Source of the DNA: Alcanivorax sp.
Lineage (GTDB): Bacteria; Pseudomonadota; Gammaproteobacteria; Pseudomonadales; Alcanivoracaceae
NCBI GenBank assembly: GCA_013823245.1
Contig: PNLU01000009.1
Location: forward strand, 1 to 52,470
Reading direction: 5' to 3'
Length of the DNA: 52,470 nt
The position numbers and the translations under genes were made by a program. Below the pieces are notes generated by a model that did no database searches, was not told the origin of the DNA, and worked only from the letters and a program-made list of their open reading frames with translations. This document shows positions 9,741 through 22,256 of this stretch, in pieces (position 1 is the stretch's first letter; the number at the start of each line of letters is the position of its first letter).

Positions 9741-10879
9741 AAAAACTTCTGGTCCTCACCTGCAGCCTGCTGTTCATCGCAGGCTGCAGCAGCAATCCGC
9801 ACGCCATCGAGCCCAACCCGCTACCGGACTTTGACGCCCAGTATCAGGTCAAGCGCGACTGGTCGCGTAATGCCGGCAAGGGTATCCACAAGGCGTATCT
9901 GCATCTGGCGCCTGCGGTGACCCATCGTGCGGTCTACGCTGCGGATCTGGAGGGCCGGGTGACGGCCTACAGCCACGAGCGTGGCCGGCGCCAGTGGCGC
10001 GTCAACAATGACGACCGGATCAGTGGTGGCCTTTATGCCGGTTACGGCGTGGTCATGTACGGCACCCGCGAAGGGGATGCCGTGGCGCTGTCCGAAGAGG
10101 ACGGCAGCGAGCTCTGGCGAGTGCGCCTGAGCAGCGAAATTCTCGCTGCACCGGCGGCCAATGCCGATGCCGCCGTGTTCAAGACACTGGACGGGCAGGT
10201 GATCGCGCTGGATATCGAATCCGGCGATGAACTGTGGCGCTTTGATGATCCGGTGCCGATTCTGGTGTTGCGCGGTGCCGCGCGGCCGACCATTGCCGGT
10301 GACCGGGTCTATGCCGGTTTCGCCAATGGCAAGGTGGTGGCGCTGGATGTGCGCAACGGCGTGCCGGTGTGGGAGCGCCGGGTGGCCGAACCTACTGGAC
10401 GTTCCGAGCTGGAGCGGCTGGTGGATCTGGCCAACAACCTGATTGTGGAAGGCGGTGGCGTGTTCGCAGGCAGCTTCCAGGGACGCGTTGCGGTACTGGA
10501 TCAGGACAACGGCCGGCCCTACTGGGGCAAGGACCTGTCGACCTACGGCATGATGGCCTCGCGCCTGGGTGTGCTGTTCGTGGCGGACAGCACCGGTCAT
10601 GTCTCGGCCATTGACCAGCGCACGGGCAATACCCTGTGGAAACAGGATCTGCTGTACGGCCGTGGCCTGACTGGCGTTGCTGTGCAGGACAGCCAGATCG
10701 TCGTCGGTGACAGCGAAGGTTACCTGCACTGGATGGACGCCAGCAGCGGCCATATCACCGCCCGGCGTCGCCACCATCGCAAGGGCTTTGCGGCGGCACC
10801 GGTGGCCCACGAAGATGTGATCTATGTACTCGGCCGTCGTGGCCGTCTGTCGGCGTACAGCATCACGCCGCGTAACTGA
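9737..10879 (+). CDS. bamB: BamB, outer-membrane protein assembly lipoprotein
   Basis: 380 aa starting with GTG ([19 protein letters not shown]) with lipobox IAGC. The body has repeated PQQ/WD-like blades (for example [39 protein letters not shown]), consistent with the eight-bladed propeller. BamB is a periplasmic lipoprotein of the BAM complex that folds beta-barrel proteins, including the two TonB-dependent receptors and the porin in this window. Coupled to yfgM by overlap; der follows 11 bp downstream. Confidence 0.95.
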   Translation: MKKLLVLTCSLLFIAGCSSNPHAIEPNPLPDFDAQYQVKRDWSRNAGKGIHKAYLHLAPAVTHRAVYAADLEGRVTAYSHERGRRQWRVNNDDRISGGLYAGYGVVMYGTREGDAVALSEEDGSELWRVRLSSEILAAPAANADAAVFKTLDGQVIALDIESGDELWRFDDPVPILVLRGAARPTIAGDRVYAGFANGKVVALDVRNGVPVWERRVAEPTGRSELERLVDLANNLIVEGGGVFAGSFQGRVAVLDQDNGRPYWGKDLSTYGMMASRLGVLFVADSTGHVSAIDQRTGNTLWKQDLLYGRGLTGVAVQDSQIVVGDSEGYLHWMDASSGHITARRRHHRKGFAAAPVAHEDVIYVLGRRGRLSAYSITPRN

Positions 10880-10890
10880 GAAACGCCTCC

Positions 10891-12285
10891 ATGAAACCCG
10901 TTCTGGCACTGGTGGGCCGCCCCAACGTGGGCAAGTCCACCCTGTTCAATCGCCTGACCCGCAGCCGCGATGCGCTGGTGGCCGATTTCCCCGGCCTCAC
11001 CCGTGATCGCAAGTACGGCACGGGGCAGGTGGGCGAGCGCCCCTATGTGGTGATCGACACTGGCGGTATCGGCGAAGGCCTGGAGGGCGTTGAAGCACCG
11101 ATGACCGAGCAGGCCAGCGCGGCATTGCAGGAAGCCGATGCCGTGCTGTTCCTGGTGGACGGCCGGGCGGGTCTGACGGCCGCCGACGAACAGCTGGCCC
11201 GGGATATGCGGGCCCTGAACAAACCCGTGCATCTGGTGGTGAACAAGACCGACGGCCTGGACGAGGACACAGCCAGTGCCGAGTTTTTTGCCCTGGGATT
11301 GACCCGGGTGCATGCCGTGGCCGCCGTGCATGGCCGTGGCGTACGCCGGATGATGGACGAGATTCTGGCGGAGTTTCCTGCCGCGCCGGATGACGCCCGC
11401 GATGGCCAGGACGACGAAAGCGGTATCAAGGTCGCGATTCTGGGGCGCCCCAACGTGGGCAAATCCACGCTGGTCAATCGCCTGCTCGGCGAAGAGCGCG
11501 TGGTGGTCTATGACATGGCGGGCACCACCCGCGACACCATCTCCATTCCGTTCGAGCGCCAGGGGCGGCGATACACGTTGATCGACACCGCTGGCATCCG
11601 CCGCCGGGGCAAGGTGTTCGAGGCGGTGGAGAAGTTCTCGGTCATCAAGGCCATGCAGGCGGTGGAAGACGCCCATGTGGTCCTGCTGGTCATTGATGCC
11701 CGCGAAGGGCTGACCGAGCAGGATCTGCACCTGCTGGGCTATATCATCGAAGCCGGGCGCTCGGTGGTGATGGCGGTGAACAAGTGGGACGGCCTGAGTG
11801 TGGACCACCGCGAACAGGTCAAGGCGGAACTGGGTCGGCGCCTGCAGTTCGCGCCGTGGATTCGTACCCATACCATTTCTGCGCTGCACGGTACCGGTGT
11901 GGGCGATCTGTATCCCTACATCCACCGCGCCTGGGAATCGGCATACCCGAAGGTCAGCACCGCGCAGCTTACCCGCATGATGGAAGAGATGGTGGCGCGG
12001 CATCAGCCCCCCGTGGTGGGCCGCAACCGCATCAAGTTGCGCTATGCCCACATCGGCGGCGGTAACCCGCCGCGCATCATCATCCACGGCAGCAAGGCGG
12101 ATTCCGTACCGGCGGCCTATCAGCGCTACCTGGAAAATCGCTTCCGCGAACTGCTGAAGCTTGAGGGCACCCCGGTGCGCGTGGAGTTCAAGAGCAGCGC
12201 CAACCCCTACGAAGGCAAGAAAAACGAACTGACCGAACGGCAGATCCGCCGCAAGAAGCGTTTGATGAAGCACGTCAAACGCTGA
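10891..12285 (+). CDS. der: Der (EngA), double-GTPase ribosome assembly factor
   Basis: 464 aa with two tandem Era-like GTPase domains, each with G1 GRPNVGKST (near residues 8 and 184), and DTGG/DTAG G3 motifs. Linker and C-terminal KH-like domain end in a basic tail [16 protein letters not shown]. Der acts in maturation of the 50S subunit. Last member of the conserved block; the next gene, a TonB-dependent receptor, starts 35 bp downstream. Confidence 0.97.
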   Translation: MKPVLALVGRPNVGKSTLFNRLTRSRDALVADFPGLTRDRKYGTGQVGERPYVVIDTGGIGEGLEGVEAPMTEQASAALQEADAVLFLVDGRAGLTAADEQLARDMRALNKPVHLVVNKTDGLDEDTASAEFFALGLTRVHAVAAVHGRGVRRMMDEILAEFPAAPDDARDGQDDESGIKVAILGRPNVGKSTLVNRLLGEERVVVYDMAGTTRDTISIPFERQGRRYTLIDTAGIRRRGKVFEAVEKFSVIKAMQAVEDAHVVLLVIDAREGLTEQDLHLLGYIIEAGRSVVMAVNKWDGLSVDHREQVKAELGRRLQFAPWIRTHTISALHGTGVGDLYPYIHRAWESAYPKVSTAQLTRMMEEMVARHQPPVVGRNRIKLRYAHIGGGNPPRIIIHGSKADSVPAAYQRYLENRFRELLKLEGTPVRVEFKSSANPYEGKKNELTERQIRRKKRLMKHVKR

Positions 12286-12320
12286 GGTATGCTTGCCTGA
12301 ACGCGAGTTCGGGGTGAGAC

Positions 12321-14450
12321 ATGATGTACCGGGGGTGGGCAGTGCTGGGGCTGCTGTTGCTGAGCGCACCGCTCAAGGCGGCTGACCTGAGCTGGCGCCC
12401 GGAGGGCGCAGCGGACATCCCCACCGTCCTGACCCCGGCGCGTCTGCGCCAACCCCAGTCAGAAGTCCCTGCCAGTGTCACCGTGATAGACCGGGCCCTG
12501 ATCGAGGCCAGCGGTGCCCGCGAGCTGTATCAGGTCTTGCGCCTGGTGCCGGGTATGGTGGCCGTGAAGGCCGACGGCAATGTACCGACGGTGGCCTACC
12601 ACGGCACCCTGGCCCGCGACACCCGGCGCATGCTGGTACTGGTGGACGGCCGCTCAGTCTACCAACCGGGTTTTGCCCGGGTGCTGTGGAACGATATCCC
12701 CGTTGACCTGAACGATGTCGAGCGCATCGAAGTCACCCGCGGCCCCAACGCGGCGGCCTACGGCGCGAATGCGTTCACTGGCATCATCAACATCATTACC
12801 CGTCACCCCCAGGACATGCCCGGTGGCAGCGTCATGCTGCGCGGCGGCAACAACGGCGTGCGTGATGCACGCCTGACCGATGTGCAGCACTGGACCGGCG
12901 GCGGTGTGCGCACCACCGTCGCCCGGCGCGCCGATGAGGGTTACGACAAGCCGTTCAGGGGACGCGAGATTCGGGACGCCAAGGTGGTGGAAACCCTGGA
13001 TGTGCGCCTGGCACATGAACTGAACCGGCGTGACACGGTGGAAGTGATGTTCGGCGGCGCACGCTCTGATGTGGAGCGTCTGGAAGACAGCGCCCTGCTG
13101 AGTTTTGCTGACGTGTACGGGGCCCCGGATGAAACCAGCCGCAGCGCCTTTGCCCAGGCCCGCTGGCAGCGGGTGTTTTCCCCGGATCATGCCTTGAAAG
13201 TGCAGGTGTATGGACAGCACTCGGACGGCAATCTGCGCACAGAACTGTGTCCGCTGGATATCCGCACCGGCACCGTGGGGCCGGGCGGCGCCCTGCTGTA
13301 CAGCCGGGAAATGAGGGAGCTGTTCGAGGCGCTGGGGCGGGACACGAACATGACCGTGCTGGCGGCGGCGACCGGCGCGGACCCGGCGGTGAATCAGCGC
13401 TATAACACTCTGGTAAACAGTGGTGCGGGGCCTTTCTGCCACCGTCTGGCGCAGGATGTCACCGAGCAGCGCGTGGATCTGGAAATCGAGGATACCCTGC
13501 GCCTGCACGAGCGGGTGCGGCTGGTCACGGGCGGTTCCCTGCGCCGCGATTACGCCCGCTCGGACGCCTTGCTCGACGGTGATGCCACCAATCATATTCG
13601 TGCGTTGTTCGGTAATCTGGAACTCATCCCTCTGAACTCGCTGCACTTCAATCTGGGCGGCTACTGGCAGTGGGACCAGATCAACAACGGCCGTTTCAGC
13701 CCACGGGTGGCGGCGATCTGGCGCCCGGCCCCCGGGCACGGCGTGCGCCTGGTCTACTCGGAAGCCGTGCGTAACGTCGATCTCTATGAAGAAAAAGGCA
13801 ATACCGCGCTGCGCCCCGGTCTGCTGCCGGCCAGCTATGCAGCGGACACGGCGGGGCTGCTCGGCTGGGACGATCCGCAGTTGTTCGTGACCCAGACCTC
13901 GGCCGGTGATCTGAAGCCCGAGCGTATTCGCTCGCGGGAAGTGGGTTACTTCGGCCGTGCCGGAGCCTTCGAACTGGATGTGCGGGTGTTTGATGAATCC
14001 CTGCGCGACCTGATCAGCCAGCCCACCAACCCGTTTCGTTTTGAAGCCAACAATGACACCCGGGTCACCCAGCGCGGTTGGGAGTCACAACTGGCGTGGC
14101 GCCCGCACCCCAGGCATCTGCTGCGCGGTACCTATGCCCGGCGTCATGGCGAGGCACCCATTGTGGCCGAGACCCGCTTGTTTGCGCGTCATATGAGTAG
14201 CATGCTCTGGCGATACGACTTCATGGACGGCTGGATGTTCTCCAGCAGTTACTACCTGGGCCGCCAGTATGATGACTTCACCTACGAGCAGGTAAATGCT
14301 CAACTGGTGCGGCGTCAGCGCCTGGGCCGCCACGAGGTCTCTATGGCGGGTACGGTGGAGCACAACATTTCCGGTGACAGCATCGTATTCCGGCGCAATG
14401 ATTATCTGGATCGGAGCCGTTACTGGCTCAGCGCTACGCTGCACTTCTGA
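12321..14450 (+). CDS. TonB-dependent outer-membrane receptor, ligand unknown
   Basis: 709 aa with an N-terminal signal peptide (about 1-20, ending LKAADL). The plug domain spans about 40-155 (ASVTVIDRALIEASGARELY, RIEVTRGPNAAAYGANAFTG) and a 22-strand barrel ends in aromatic HF. It lacks an N-terminal FecA-type signalling extension. It is followed closely by a periplasmic binding protein and a hybrid sensor kinase, so it probably delivers the ligand that the pair detects. Vitamin B12-, copper- or siderophore-type cargo cannot be told apart from sequence. Confidence 0.88.
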   Translation: MMYRGWAVLGLLLLSAPLKAADLSWRPEGAADIPTVLTPARLRQPQSEVPASVTVIDRALIEASGARELYQVLRLVPGMVAVKADGNVPTVAYHGTLARDTRRMLVLVDGRSVYQPGFARVLWNDIPVDLNDVERIEVTRGPNAAAYGANAFTGIINIITRHPQDMPGGSVMLRGGNNGVRDARLTDVQHWTGGGVRTTVARRADEGYDKPFRGREIRDAKVVETLDVRLAHELNRRDTVEVMFGGARSDVERLEDSALLSFADVYGAPDETSRSAFAQARWQRVFSPDHALKVQVYGQHSDGNLRTELCPLDIRTGTVGPGGALLYSREMRELFEALGRDTNMTVLAAATGADPAVNQRYNTLVNSGAGPFCHRLAQDVTEQRVDLEIEDTLRLHERVRLVTGGSLRRDYARSDALLDGDATNHIRALFGNLELIPLNSLHFNLGGYWQWDQINNGRFSPRVAAIWRPAPGHGVRLVYSEAVRNVDLYEEKGNTALRPGLLPASYAADTAGLLGWDDPQLFVTQTSAGDLKPERIRSREVGYFGRAGAFELDVRVFDESLRDLISQPTNPFRFEANNDTRVTQRGWESQLAWRPHPRHLLRGTYARRHGEAPIVAETRLFARHMSSMLWRYDFMDGWMFSSSYYLGRQYDDFTYEQVNAQLVRRQRLGRHEVSMAGTVEHNISGDSIVFRRNDYLDRSRYWLSATLHF

Positions 14451-14483
14451 ATCATGGCGTCGTGACGCAGGGACGACAGGCAC

Positions 14484-15413
14484 GTGATGATGCACAGGGC
14501 AACCCCAGGCAGGACCTCCGCACGGCCACGTTGCTGGCTGTGCCTGTTGCTGCTTGCGGTATGGACTCCCATGCTGTGGAGCCCGGCCGCCCACGCCGAC
14601 GGGCTGCGCCTGGCCATCATGGGCGGCGACGAGGCCTTCCAGACGCGCTTTGGCAGTGCCCTGGCGGAGGAACTCAAGGCGCGGGGGCAGGGCGAGGTCA
14701 GTTGGCAGGCGCCCCGGCGCAGCGATCTGATCGTGGCGGTGGGGGATGACGCCTTCCGCCGGGCCCTGAGCCATCAGCGTCCGCTGATCGGTATTCATGT
14801 GAGCCGCGATGTGGCGCTGGATGCCTACACGGCCGGCTGCAGTTGTACGGCCTTTTTTTCCGAGGCTGACCCGGTGCGCCAGTTGTGGCTGGCGCGGCGT
14901 ATGTTTCCGTCGGCGCAGCGCGTTGGCCTGATCACCGGCCCGCACTCGGCCTGGGTGGCAGGTCTGTTGCAGGCGGATGCCGAAGCGGCGGGCCTGTTGC
15001 TGGTGCATGAACCGGTGGCCGATGCCGCCGAGATGACTCGCCGCTTGCCGCGTCTGTTGCCTCGCGTGGATGTGTTGCTGGCGGTGGGTGATCCGGCGCT
15101 CTACAGCCCCGATACCGCACGTACGGTCCTCCTGACCAGCTACCGTCAGGGGCGCCCGGTCATCGGCCCGGATGAATTCTTTGTGCAGGCCGGCAGTGTG
15201 GCCACCACCTACTCGACGGGGGCCGACATGGTGGCGCAGGTGGCTGATACCATCAGCCGTTTCCGGCACCGCAGCGCCTCCCGGGGGCGTTTGCCACCGC
15301 CGGATTTCGGCGGCCGTTTTTCCGTGCGCGTCAATGAGCATGTGGCCCGCACCTATGAAGCCGCGCTGGTGGATGAAGCCGCGCTGGAAGCAGAACTGGA
15401 GGCGGGGCGGTGA
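14484..15413 (+). CDS. Periplasmic ABC-type substrate-binding-like protein partnered with a sensor kinase
   Basis: About 309 aa. The start is GTG at 14484, or ATG at 14487 or 14490. A signal peptide ends near AAHADG. The mature protein resembles the TrpX/COG2984-type periplasmic binding family: [16 protein letters not shown], a mid domain [16 protein letters not shown] and C-terminal [17 protein letters not shown]. No permease or ATPase gene is nearby, so transport is unlikely and a sensing role is inferred. Its stop overlaps the GTG start of the kinase by 4 bases, and it lies 33 bp after the receptor. Confidence 0.7.
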   Translation: MMMHRATPGRTSARPRCWLCLLLLAVWTPMLWSPAAHADGLRLAIMGGDEAFQTRFGSALAEELKARGQGEVSWQAPRRSDLIVAVGDDAFRRALSHQRPLIGIHVSRDVALDAYTAGCSCTAFFSEADPVRQLWLARRMFPSAQRVGLITGPHSAWVAGLLQADAEAAGLLLVHEPVADAAEMTRRLPRLLPRVDVLLAVGDPALYSPDTARTVLLTSYRQGRPVIGPDEFFVQAGSVATTYSTGADMVAQVADTISRFRHRSASRGRLPPPDFGGRFSVRVNEHVARTYEAALVDEAALEAELEAGR

Positions 15414-17326
15414 TAGGACCACGCTCGATCAGACAACAGTTGCAGTGGCTGGGCATTCTGCCCGCGCTGATGCTGTTGCTGCTGTTGCTGGGCCTGCTGA
15501 CGCTGCAGCGCTTTGGTGATGCCGAGGCCGAGCTCAGCGCCAAAGGCCAGTTCATGGTGCGCCAGTTGGCCATCAGTGCCGAGTACGGGGTGCTGTCTGG
15601 CAACCATGAGGATTTGCGCCAGCAAGCGCAGCTGGCCATGCAGGATGCTGAAGTGCGCTATGTGCTGTTCACGGATGTGGATGGCAGCACCCTGCTGTAT
15701 CAGGGGGTCGGGGATGCGGTCAGCCTGGCCGGTGCCGAGGCCTCCTCACTGCGGCGTTTCCGGGCGCCCATCTACCGGCAGCCACTGGTACTGCCTTCTG
15801 CCGGGCCCGGAGATCTACTGCTTCCGCCCGCACAGTCAGAAGTGATTGGCGAGGTCAGTCTGGGACTGTCCGGGGGCTCGGTGGCGCGGCGCCAGCGCGA
15901 GATCCTGCTTGCCAGTCTGGCACCGGCCCTGGCGGCGGTGATCGTGGCCCTGTGGACCGCCGGGCGCATGGCGCGCTCATTGTCGAGCCCCATTTCCCGG
16001 TTGTCACGGCTGGTACGGGTGATCCGTGGTGGCGGCTATCACGTGCGCGGGGCCAGTCCGCTGCGGGGTGAGCTGGGCGCCTTGCAGCAGGATATCAACG
16101 AACTGGCTTCGGCCCTGGAGCGTGCCCGGCGTGAGCAGGAGGCGGCCATGGATGAGCTGCGCGAGGCGCGCCAGCGCGCGGAGGCGGCGAGTCAGGCGAA
16201 GAGCGAATTCCTGGCCATGATGAGCCATGAACTGCGCACGCCCATGAACGGTGTGCTCGGCATGCTGCAACTGCTGGAGACCACCTCCCTGAGTCGCGAG
16301 CAGAACGAATACGCCAGCGCCGCAGTGGAATCCACCAACCATCTGCTGGAAGTCATCAACGATATTCTCGACTTCTCCCGCATCGAGTCGGGGCGCATGG
16401 AGATCGAGCAGTTGTTCTTTTCACCCGGGGACCTGTTGCAGAATTGCGTGGCCAACTTCCGCTATCTGGCTGAGCAGAAGCAACTGGCCCTGCATCTGGA
16501 AGGCGTGGAGGCGCTGTCGGGCCTGGATATCTGCTCGGACCCCACCCGTTTGCGGCAGGTGCTGAGCAACCTGATCGCCAACGCCATCAAGTTCACGGCG
16601 CAGGGCAGTGTCACCGTGCGGGTGGCCTGCGAGCCGCTGGAAGGTTCCAGCCGGGTGTCGCTGGTGTGCAGCGTGACGGACACCGGAATGGGCATCGCAC
16701 CGGAAAAATTGCCAACCCTGTTCGATGCCTTCTCGCAGGTGGATTCTTCGACCTCGCGGCGCTTCGGCGGCGCCGGGCTCGGGCTGGCTATTTCCAGACG
16801 TCTGTGCCGGATGCTCGGCGGGCGTCTGGAGGTGAGCAGCACACCCGGCCAGGGCACCACTTTCACGGCCAGCTTTGTGCTGGACAGCCGCCACCGCAGT
16901 GGCGATACACCCTTGCCCGCCCAGAGCACGGCGCCGCTGCGCCTGGCGGGCCGGGTGTTGCTGGTGGAGGACAACCCGGTCAATCGCATGGTGGCCGAGC
17001 ATATGCTCAGTGCCAGTGGCGTCACTGTGCGTTCGGCGGAGCAGGGCGCCCAGGCGCTGGATATTCTGGAGCACGAGAGTTTTGATTGCGTGCTTATGGA
17101 CGTGCAGATGCCGGTGATGGACGGCCTGGAGGCCACGCGCCGCTGGCGCGAGCGCGAGCAGGAGCGGCGCGGCACTCGCCTGCCGATTGTGGCGCTGACC
17201 GCCAACGCGCTGTCCGGAGAGCGGGAGCGCTGCATGGCCGCCGGTATGGATGATTACCTGGCCAAGCCGTTCCAGCGCCAGGCGCTGCTGACATTGATGA
17301 GCCGCTACCTGCCGAGTCAGGACTGA
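15410..17326 (+). CDS. BarA-like hybrid sensor histidine kinase with receiver domain, no HPt
   Basis: 638 aa starting with GTG. TM1 is at about 13-32. A periplasmic segment (33-165) contains [15 protein letters not shown], like the BarA sensor region. TM2 is at about 167-187, then HAMP. The HisKA domain has His273 in [11 protein letters not shown], the HATPase has [10 protein letters not shown] and DTGMGIAPE, and the receiver has Asp564 (VLMDVQMP) and Lys619. The protein ends just after the receiver, so the HPt domain of BarA is missing and phosphotransfer must use a separate partner. It overlaps the binding protein gene by 4 bases and converges on xseA by 10 bases. Confidence 0.92.
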   Translation: MIGPRSIRQQLQWLGILPALMLLLLLLGLLTLQRFGDAEAELSAKGQFMVRQLAISAEYGVLSGNHEDLRQQAQLAMQDAEVRYVLFTDVDGSTLLYQGVGDAVSLAGAEASSLRRFRAPIYRQPLVLPSAGPGDLLLPPAQSEVIGEVSLGLSGGSVARRQREILLASLAPALAAVIVALWTAGRMARSLSSPISRLSRLVRVIRGGGYHVRGASPLRGELGALQQDINELASALERARREQEAAMDELREARQRAEAASQAKSEFLAMMSHELRTPMNGVLGMLQLLETTSLSREQNEYASAAVESTNHLLEVINDILDFSRIESGRMEIEQLFFSPGDLLQNCVANFRYLAEQKQLALHLEGVEALSGLDICSDPTRLRQVLSNLIANAIKFTAQGSVTVRVACEPLEGSSRVSLVCSVTDTGMGIAPEKLPTLFDAFSQVDSSTSRRFGGAGLGLAISRRLCRMLGGRLEVSSTPGQGTTFTASFVLDSRHRSGDTPLPAQSTAPLRLAGRVLLVEDNPVNRMVAEHMLSASGVTVRSAEQGAQALDILEHESFDCVLMDVQMPVMDGLEATRRWREREQERRGTRLPIVALTANALSGERERCMAAGMDDYLAKPFQRQALLTLMSRYLPSQD

Positions 17327-18669
17327 TTCGGATGCACGGTGGTCACCGTGGTGGTGATGTCGCCGTCCTGCAAGCGCGTGCGCAGGGTATCGCCCGGTGC
17401 CACGGCCGCCACCGTTCGCACCGCCGTCTCACCCAGAAAAGTAATGCTGTAGCCCCGAGCCAGAGTGGCCAGGGGACTCGCGGTGTGCAGTCGCTGGCCC
17501 AGCTGCGCCAGCGTGCGCTGGTTGTCCTGCACGGCGCGCGTTGCCGGCCGCTGCAGCCGCTTCTGAAGGCCCTGCAATTGTTGCTGGCGCCGTTGCAGCA
17601 GCGCTGCCGGGTTCTGCGCGCGCAGGCGTTGGCCCAGTTGCCGCAGTTGCTGTCCATGCAGCGCCAGCTGGTGGGTGAGCTGGCGGCGCAGGCGGCCGTC
17701 CAGCTCATCCAGTTGCTGGGCGTACTGCTCCAGTTGCTGGCTGGGATGACGCAGCCGTCGCCGCAGCGCGGTGAAGCGTTCCTCCTGCCGTGCCAGCTGT
17801 TGCTGCATCTGGCGCACCAGGCGCCGCCGGGCGGCGCGCAGTTGTTCGGCGGCCAGGCTCAAATCCGGCCCCACCAGTTCGGCGGCCGCCGACGGGGTAG
17901 GGGCCCGCAGGTCGGCGGCGAAGTCGGTCAGCCCGACATCAATCTCGTGGCCCACGGCCGAGACCACCGGAATGGCGCTGGCGGCGACATCGCGTGCCAG
18001 TTGCTCATCGTTGAACGCCCACAGGTCCTCCAGCGAGCCGCCACCCCGAGTCAGGATCAGTACATCGCAGTCCTGGCGGGCGTTGGCCAGGGCCAGGGCC
18101 GCGCGCAACTGGCCGGGCGCCTCGCGGCCCTGCACCGCACTGGGGTAGATCAGCACCGGAATCTGCGGGCAACGGCGCCCCAGCACCTGCAGGATGTCAC
18201 GCACGGCGGCGCCACTGGGTGACGTGATCAGGCCGATCTGCCGTGGCATGGGTGGCAGCGGGCGCTTGCGCTCAGCCGCGAACAGCCCTTCAGCATCCAG
18301 CTTGGCCTTCAGCGCCTCGAACTGCTGACGCAGCTGGCCTTCGCCCGCCTCCTCCATGTGTTCCACCACCAGCTGGAAGCTGCCGCGTGGCACATACAGG
18401 GTGATGCGGGCGCGCACCAGCACCTGCTGGCCGTTGCGTGGGGTGAAGCGCAGCCGCTGGTTGCGGCCCCGGAACATGGCCGCATTGACCTGGGCGCGGT
18501 CATCCTTGAGGCTGAAGTACAGATGCCCGGAGCCCGGGCGCGACAGGTTGGACAGCTCGCCCTCCAGCCAGACCAGGGGGAAGCTGCCCTCCAGCAGGCC
18601 CTGGGCCTCCAGATTCAGGCGGCTGACGCTGTATACGTGGCGTTCACCGCCGGGAATGTCTGATTTCAT
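17317..18669 (-). CDS. xseA: Exodeoxyribonuclease VII large subunit
   Basis: 450 aa. An N-terminal OB fold ([31 protein letters not shown]) is followed by the catalytic region with [21 protein letters not shown] and a [20 protein letters not shown] block. A long Gln/Arg/Leu-rich coiled coil (about 285-400) precedes a short C-terminal beta region. With XseB it degrades single-stranded DNA. It is divergent from guaB; a 7-base inverted repeat (18668-18674 and 18683-18689) lies at its start codon. Confidence 0.95.
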   Translation of the reverse strand: MKSDIPGGERHVYSVSRLNLEAQGLLEGSFPLVWLEGELSNLSRPGSGHLYFSLKDDRAQVNAAMFRGRNQRLRFTPRNGQQVLVRARITLYVPRGSFQLVVEHMEEAGEGQLRQQFEALKAKLDAEGLFAAERKRPLPPMPRQIGLITSPSGAAVRDILQVLGRRCPQIPVLIYPSAVQGREAPGQLRAALALANARQDCDVLILTRGGGSLEDLWAFNDEQLARDVAASAIPVVSAVGHEIDVGLTDFAADLRAPTPSAAAELVGPDLSLAAEQLRAARRRLVRQMQQQLARQEERFTALRRRLRHPSQQLEQYAQQLDELDGRLRRQLTHQLALHGQQLRQLGQRLRAQNPAALLQRRQQQLQGLQKRLQRPATRAVQDNQRTLAQLGQRLHTASPLATLARGYSITFLGETAVRTVAAVAPGDTLRTRLQDGDITTTVTTVHPNQS

Positions 18670-18688
18670 GTCAGGGATACTACTGACA

Positions 18689-18717
18689 TTTACCCGAAAG
18701 ACGCCAGCGCCTATAAT
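18689..18717 (+). promoter_or_regulatory. Predicted sigma-70 promoter of guaB
   Basis: TTTACC (18689-18694, 4 of 6) and perfect TATAAT (18712-18717) with 17 bases between. An inverted repeat, ATGTCAG at 18668-18674 and CTGACAT at 18683-18689, abuts the -35 box and could be an operator for guaB, xseA or both; this is inferred only from symmetry. Confidence 0.6.
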
Positions 18718-18728
18718 TGCGCGCTTAA

Positions 18729-20234
<1,506 letters not shown>

Positions 20235-20265
20235 CGGCGCATGTCGTCATCATGAGGATCTCAAC

Positions 20266-20294
20266 GGCCGGCATCCACGCCGGCCTTTGTGTTT
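20266..20294 (+). terminator. Hairpin with T-rich tail between guaB and guaA
   Basis: A perfect 7-bp stem (GGCCGGC 20266-20272, GCCGGCC 20279-20285) with loop ATCCAC is followed by TTTGTGTTT. It looks like an intrinsic terminator or partial attenuator that would lower guaA expression relative to guaB. Confidence 0.6.
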
Positions 20295-20331
20295 GACCCG
20301 GCCCACACAGGCCCAGCGAGCAGATAACGCC

Positions 20332-21903
20332 ATGAAAGACATTCACTCCCAGCGCATCCTGATTCTGGATTTCGGTTCGCAGTACACCCAGCTGATTGCC
20401 CGCCGCGTGCGCGAAATCGGCGTTTACTGTGAAATTCGTGCCTTCGACATGGACGATGCCGAAATTCGTGCGTTTGATCCGGCGGGTGTGATCCTTTCCG
20501 GCGGCCCGGAAACCGTCACCATGAACGAGACCCCGCGCGCCCCGCAGCGCGTGTTCGAGCTCGGCGTGCCGGTGCTGGGCATCTGCTATGGCATGCAAAC
20601 CATGGCGTCGCAGTTGGGTGGCAAGGTGATCCACGGCGAAAAGCACGAGTTCGGCTACGCCCGCGTGCAGAAAGTCGGCGCCTGCCGTTTGCTGGACGAC
20701 ATCGTTGACCATGAAGAAGACGGCCACAATTTCCTCGACGTGTGGATGAGTCACGGTGACCGCGTCGACATGGCCCCGGAAGGTTTCGTTGTCAGCGCTG
20801 CCACCGGCTCCTGCCCGGTTGCGGGCATGGCCGACGACACGCGCCGTTTCTACGGCGTGCAGTTCCATCCGGAAGTGACCCACACCCTGCAAGGCGGCCG
20901 TTTGCTCGAGCGTTTCGTGCGCGAGATCTGCGGCTGCGAAAAGCTCTGGACCCCGGACAACATTATCGAAGATGCCATCGAGCAGATTCGCGAACAGGTG
21001 CGCGACGAGGAAGTAATCCTCGGCCTCTCCGGCGGCGTCGACTCCTCCGTGGTGGCGGCTCTGTTGCACAAGGCCATCGGCGACCAGCTGACCTGCGTGT
21101 TCGTGGACAATGGCTTGCTGCGCCACGGCGAAGGCGACCAGGTGATGGAAATGTTCGCCCTCAACATGGGTGTAAAAGTTATTCGCGTGGACGCCGAAGA
21201 CGTTTTCCTGAGCAAGCTGGCGGGCATCGACGACCCGGAACAGAAGCGCAAGATCATCGGCAACACCTTTATCGACATCTTCGATGCCGAAGCCGCCAAG
21301 CTGGAGAACGCCAACTGGCTGGCACAAGGCACCATCTATCCCGACGTGATCGAGTCCGCTGCCAGCAAGACCGGCAAGGCCCATGTGATCAAGTCACACC
21401 ATAACGTGGGTGGCCTGCCCGAGCACATGAAGCTGAAACTGGTGGAGCCCCTGCGCGAACTGTTCAAGGACGAAGTGCGCAAGATCGGCCTGGAACTGGG
21501 TCTGCCTTACGACATGGTTTACCGCCATCCCTTCCCGGGTCCCGGCCTGGGCGTGCGTATCCTCGGCGAAGTGAAGAAAGAATACGCCGACACCCTGCGC
21601 CTGGCCGACCATATCTTTATTGAAGAGCTCAAGGCCGCCGGCCTGTACCACAAGACCAGCCAGGCCTTCACCGTATTTCTGCCGGTCAAGTCCGTAGGCG
21701 TGGTGGGCGATGCTCGCCGCTACGAATACGTGGTGGCCCTGCGCGCAGTGGAAACCATCGACTTCATGACCGCCCGCTGGGCGCACCTGCCGTACGACTT
21801 CCTGGAGCATGTCTCCGGCCGCATCATCAACGAAATCCCGGGCATCAGCCGGGTGACCTACGATATTTCGTCAAAGCCGCCGGCGACGATTGAGTGGGAG
21901 TGA
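20332..21903 (+). CDS. guaA: GMP synthase (glutamine-hydrolysing)
   Basis: 523 aa from the ATG at 20332 ([20 protein letters not shown]). The frame is open 45 bases further up, without conservation. The class I glutamine amidotransferase domain has [10 protein letters not shown] with the nucleophile cysteine and QFHPEVTHT. The ATP-pyrophosphatase P-loop is [14 protein letters not shown], and the C-terminal dimerisation domain ends in [11 protein letters not shown]. It converts XMP to GMP. Its last 46 bases overlap an ORF on the other strand. Confidence 0.97.
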   Translation: MKDIHSQRILILDFGSQYTQLIARRVREIGVYCEIRAFDMDDAEIRAFDPAGVILSGGPETVTMNETPRAPQRVFELGVPVLGICYGMQTMASQLGGKVIHGEKHEFGYARVQKVGACRLLDDIVDHEEDGHNFLDVWMSHGDRVDMAPEGFVVSAATGSCPVAGMADDTRRFYGVQFHPEVTHTLQGGRLLERFVREICGCEKLWTPDNIIEDAIEQIREQVRDEEVILGLSGGVDSSVVAALLHKAIGDQLTCVFVDNGLLRHGEGDQVMEMFALNMGVKVIRVDAEDVFLSKLAGIDDPEQKRKIIGNTFIDIFDAEAAKLENANWLAQGTIYPDVIESAASKTGKAHVIKSHHNVGGLPEHMKLKLVEPLRELFKDEVRKIGLELGLPYDMVYRHPFPGPGLGVRILGEVKKEYADTLRLADHIFIEELKAAGLYHKTSQAFTVFLPVKSVGVVGDARRYEYVVALRAVETIDFMTARWAHLPYDFLEHVSGRIINEIPGISRVTYDISSKPPATIEWE

Positions 21904-22256
21904 ACGGCATGGCTCGAGCCACTATCCGTAATGGGATGGTGGCTATCCATCAGCTGTTCCAGCGCAAGAAAGTAATCAAAGGCCGGGCGCCTGCGTCCGA
22001 CACTCAGTGAGTGATCCAGGCAGTAATCTTCCGAGAGGCTGATGGTTAGCAGCGGCAGACGCCGTTGGCGCGCCAGGTCGGTAATCCTTGATCCGAACGG
22101 GTCAGCCGGGCAGGTGATGACGATGTCGGCGCCAGCGTCCTGCCAGGGTGTAATCAACAGCTCCAGATCGCGTTCGCGGAACAGCCGGGCGGCCAGCGTC
22201 AGCTTCTCTACGGTGGCCGCATCGCAGCCCGCATGCGCTACAGTTAAACACTTCAT
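21858..22256 (-). CDS. Hypothetical protein, C-terminus antisense to guaA
   Basis: 132 aa from ATG at 22256 ([19 protein letters not shown]); a TTG one codon up is also possible. I do not recognise the family. The first ~105 residues have the G/C-rich third positions expected of coding sequence here and look alpha/beta ([20 protein letters not shown]). The last ~15 codons are antisense to the conserved guaA 3' end and give [12 protein letters not shown], a tail that arises by chance wherever a frame runs into guaA. The ribosome site is weak. It may be a real gene or a spurious frame. Confidence 0.4.
   Translation of the reverse strand: MKCLTVAHAGCDAATVEKLTLAARLFRERDLELLITPWQDAGADIVITCPADPFGSRITDLARQRRLPLLTISLSEDYCLDHSLSVGRRRPAFDYFLALEQLMDSHHPITDSGSSHAVHSHSIVAGGFDEIS

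Noticed and set aside
10822-12369. 515-codon open frame on the minus strand
   Set aside because: Antisense to der and flanks; composition is His/Gln/Arg-rich as expected for a shadow frame.
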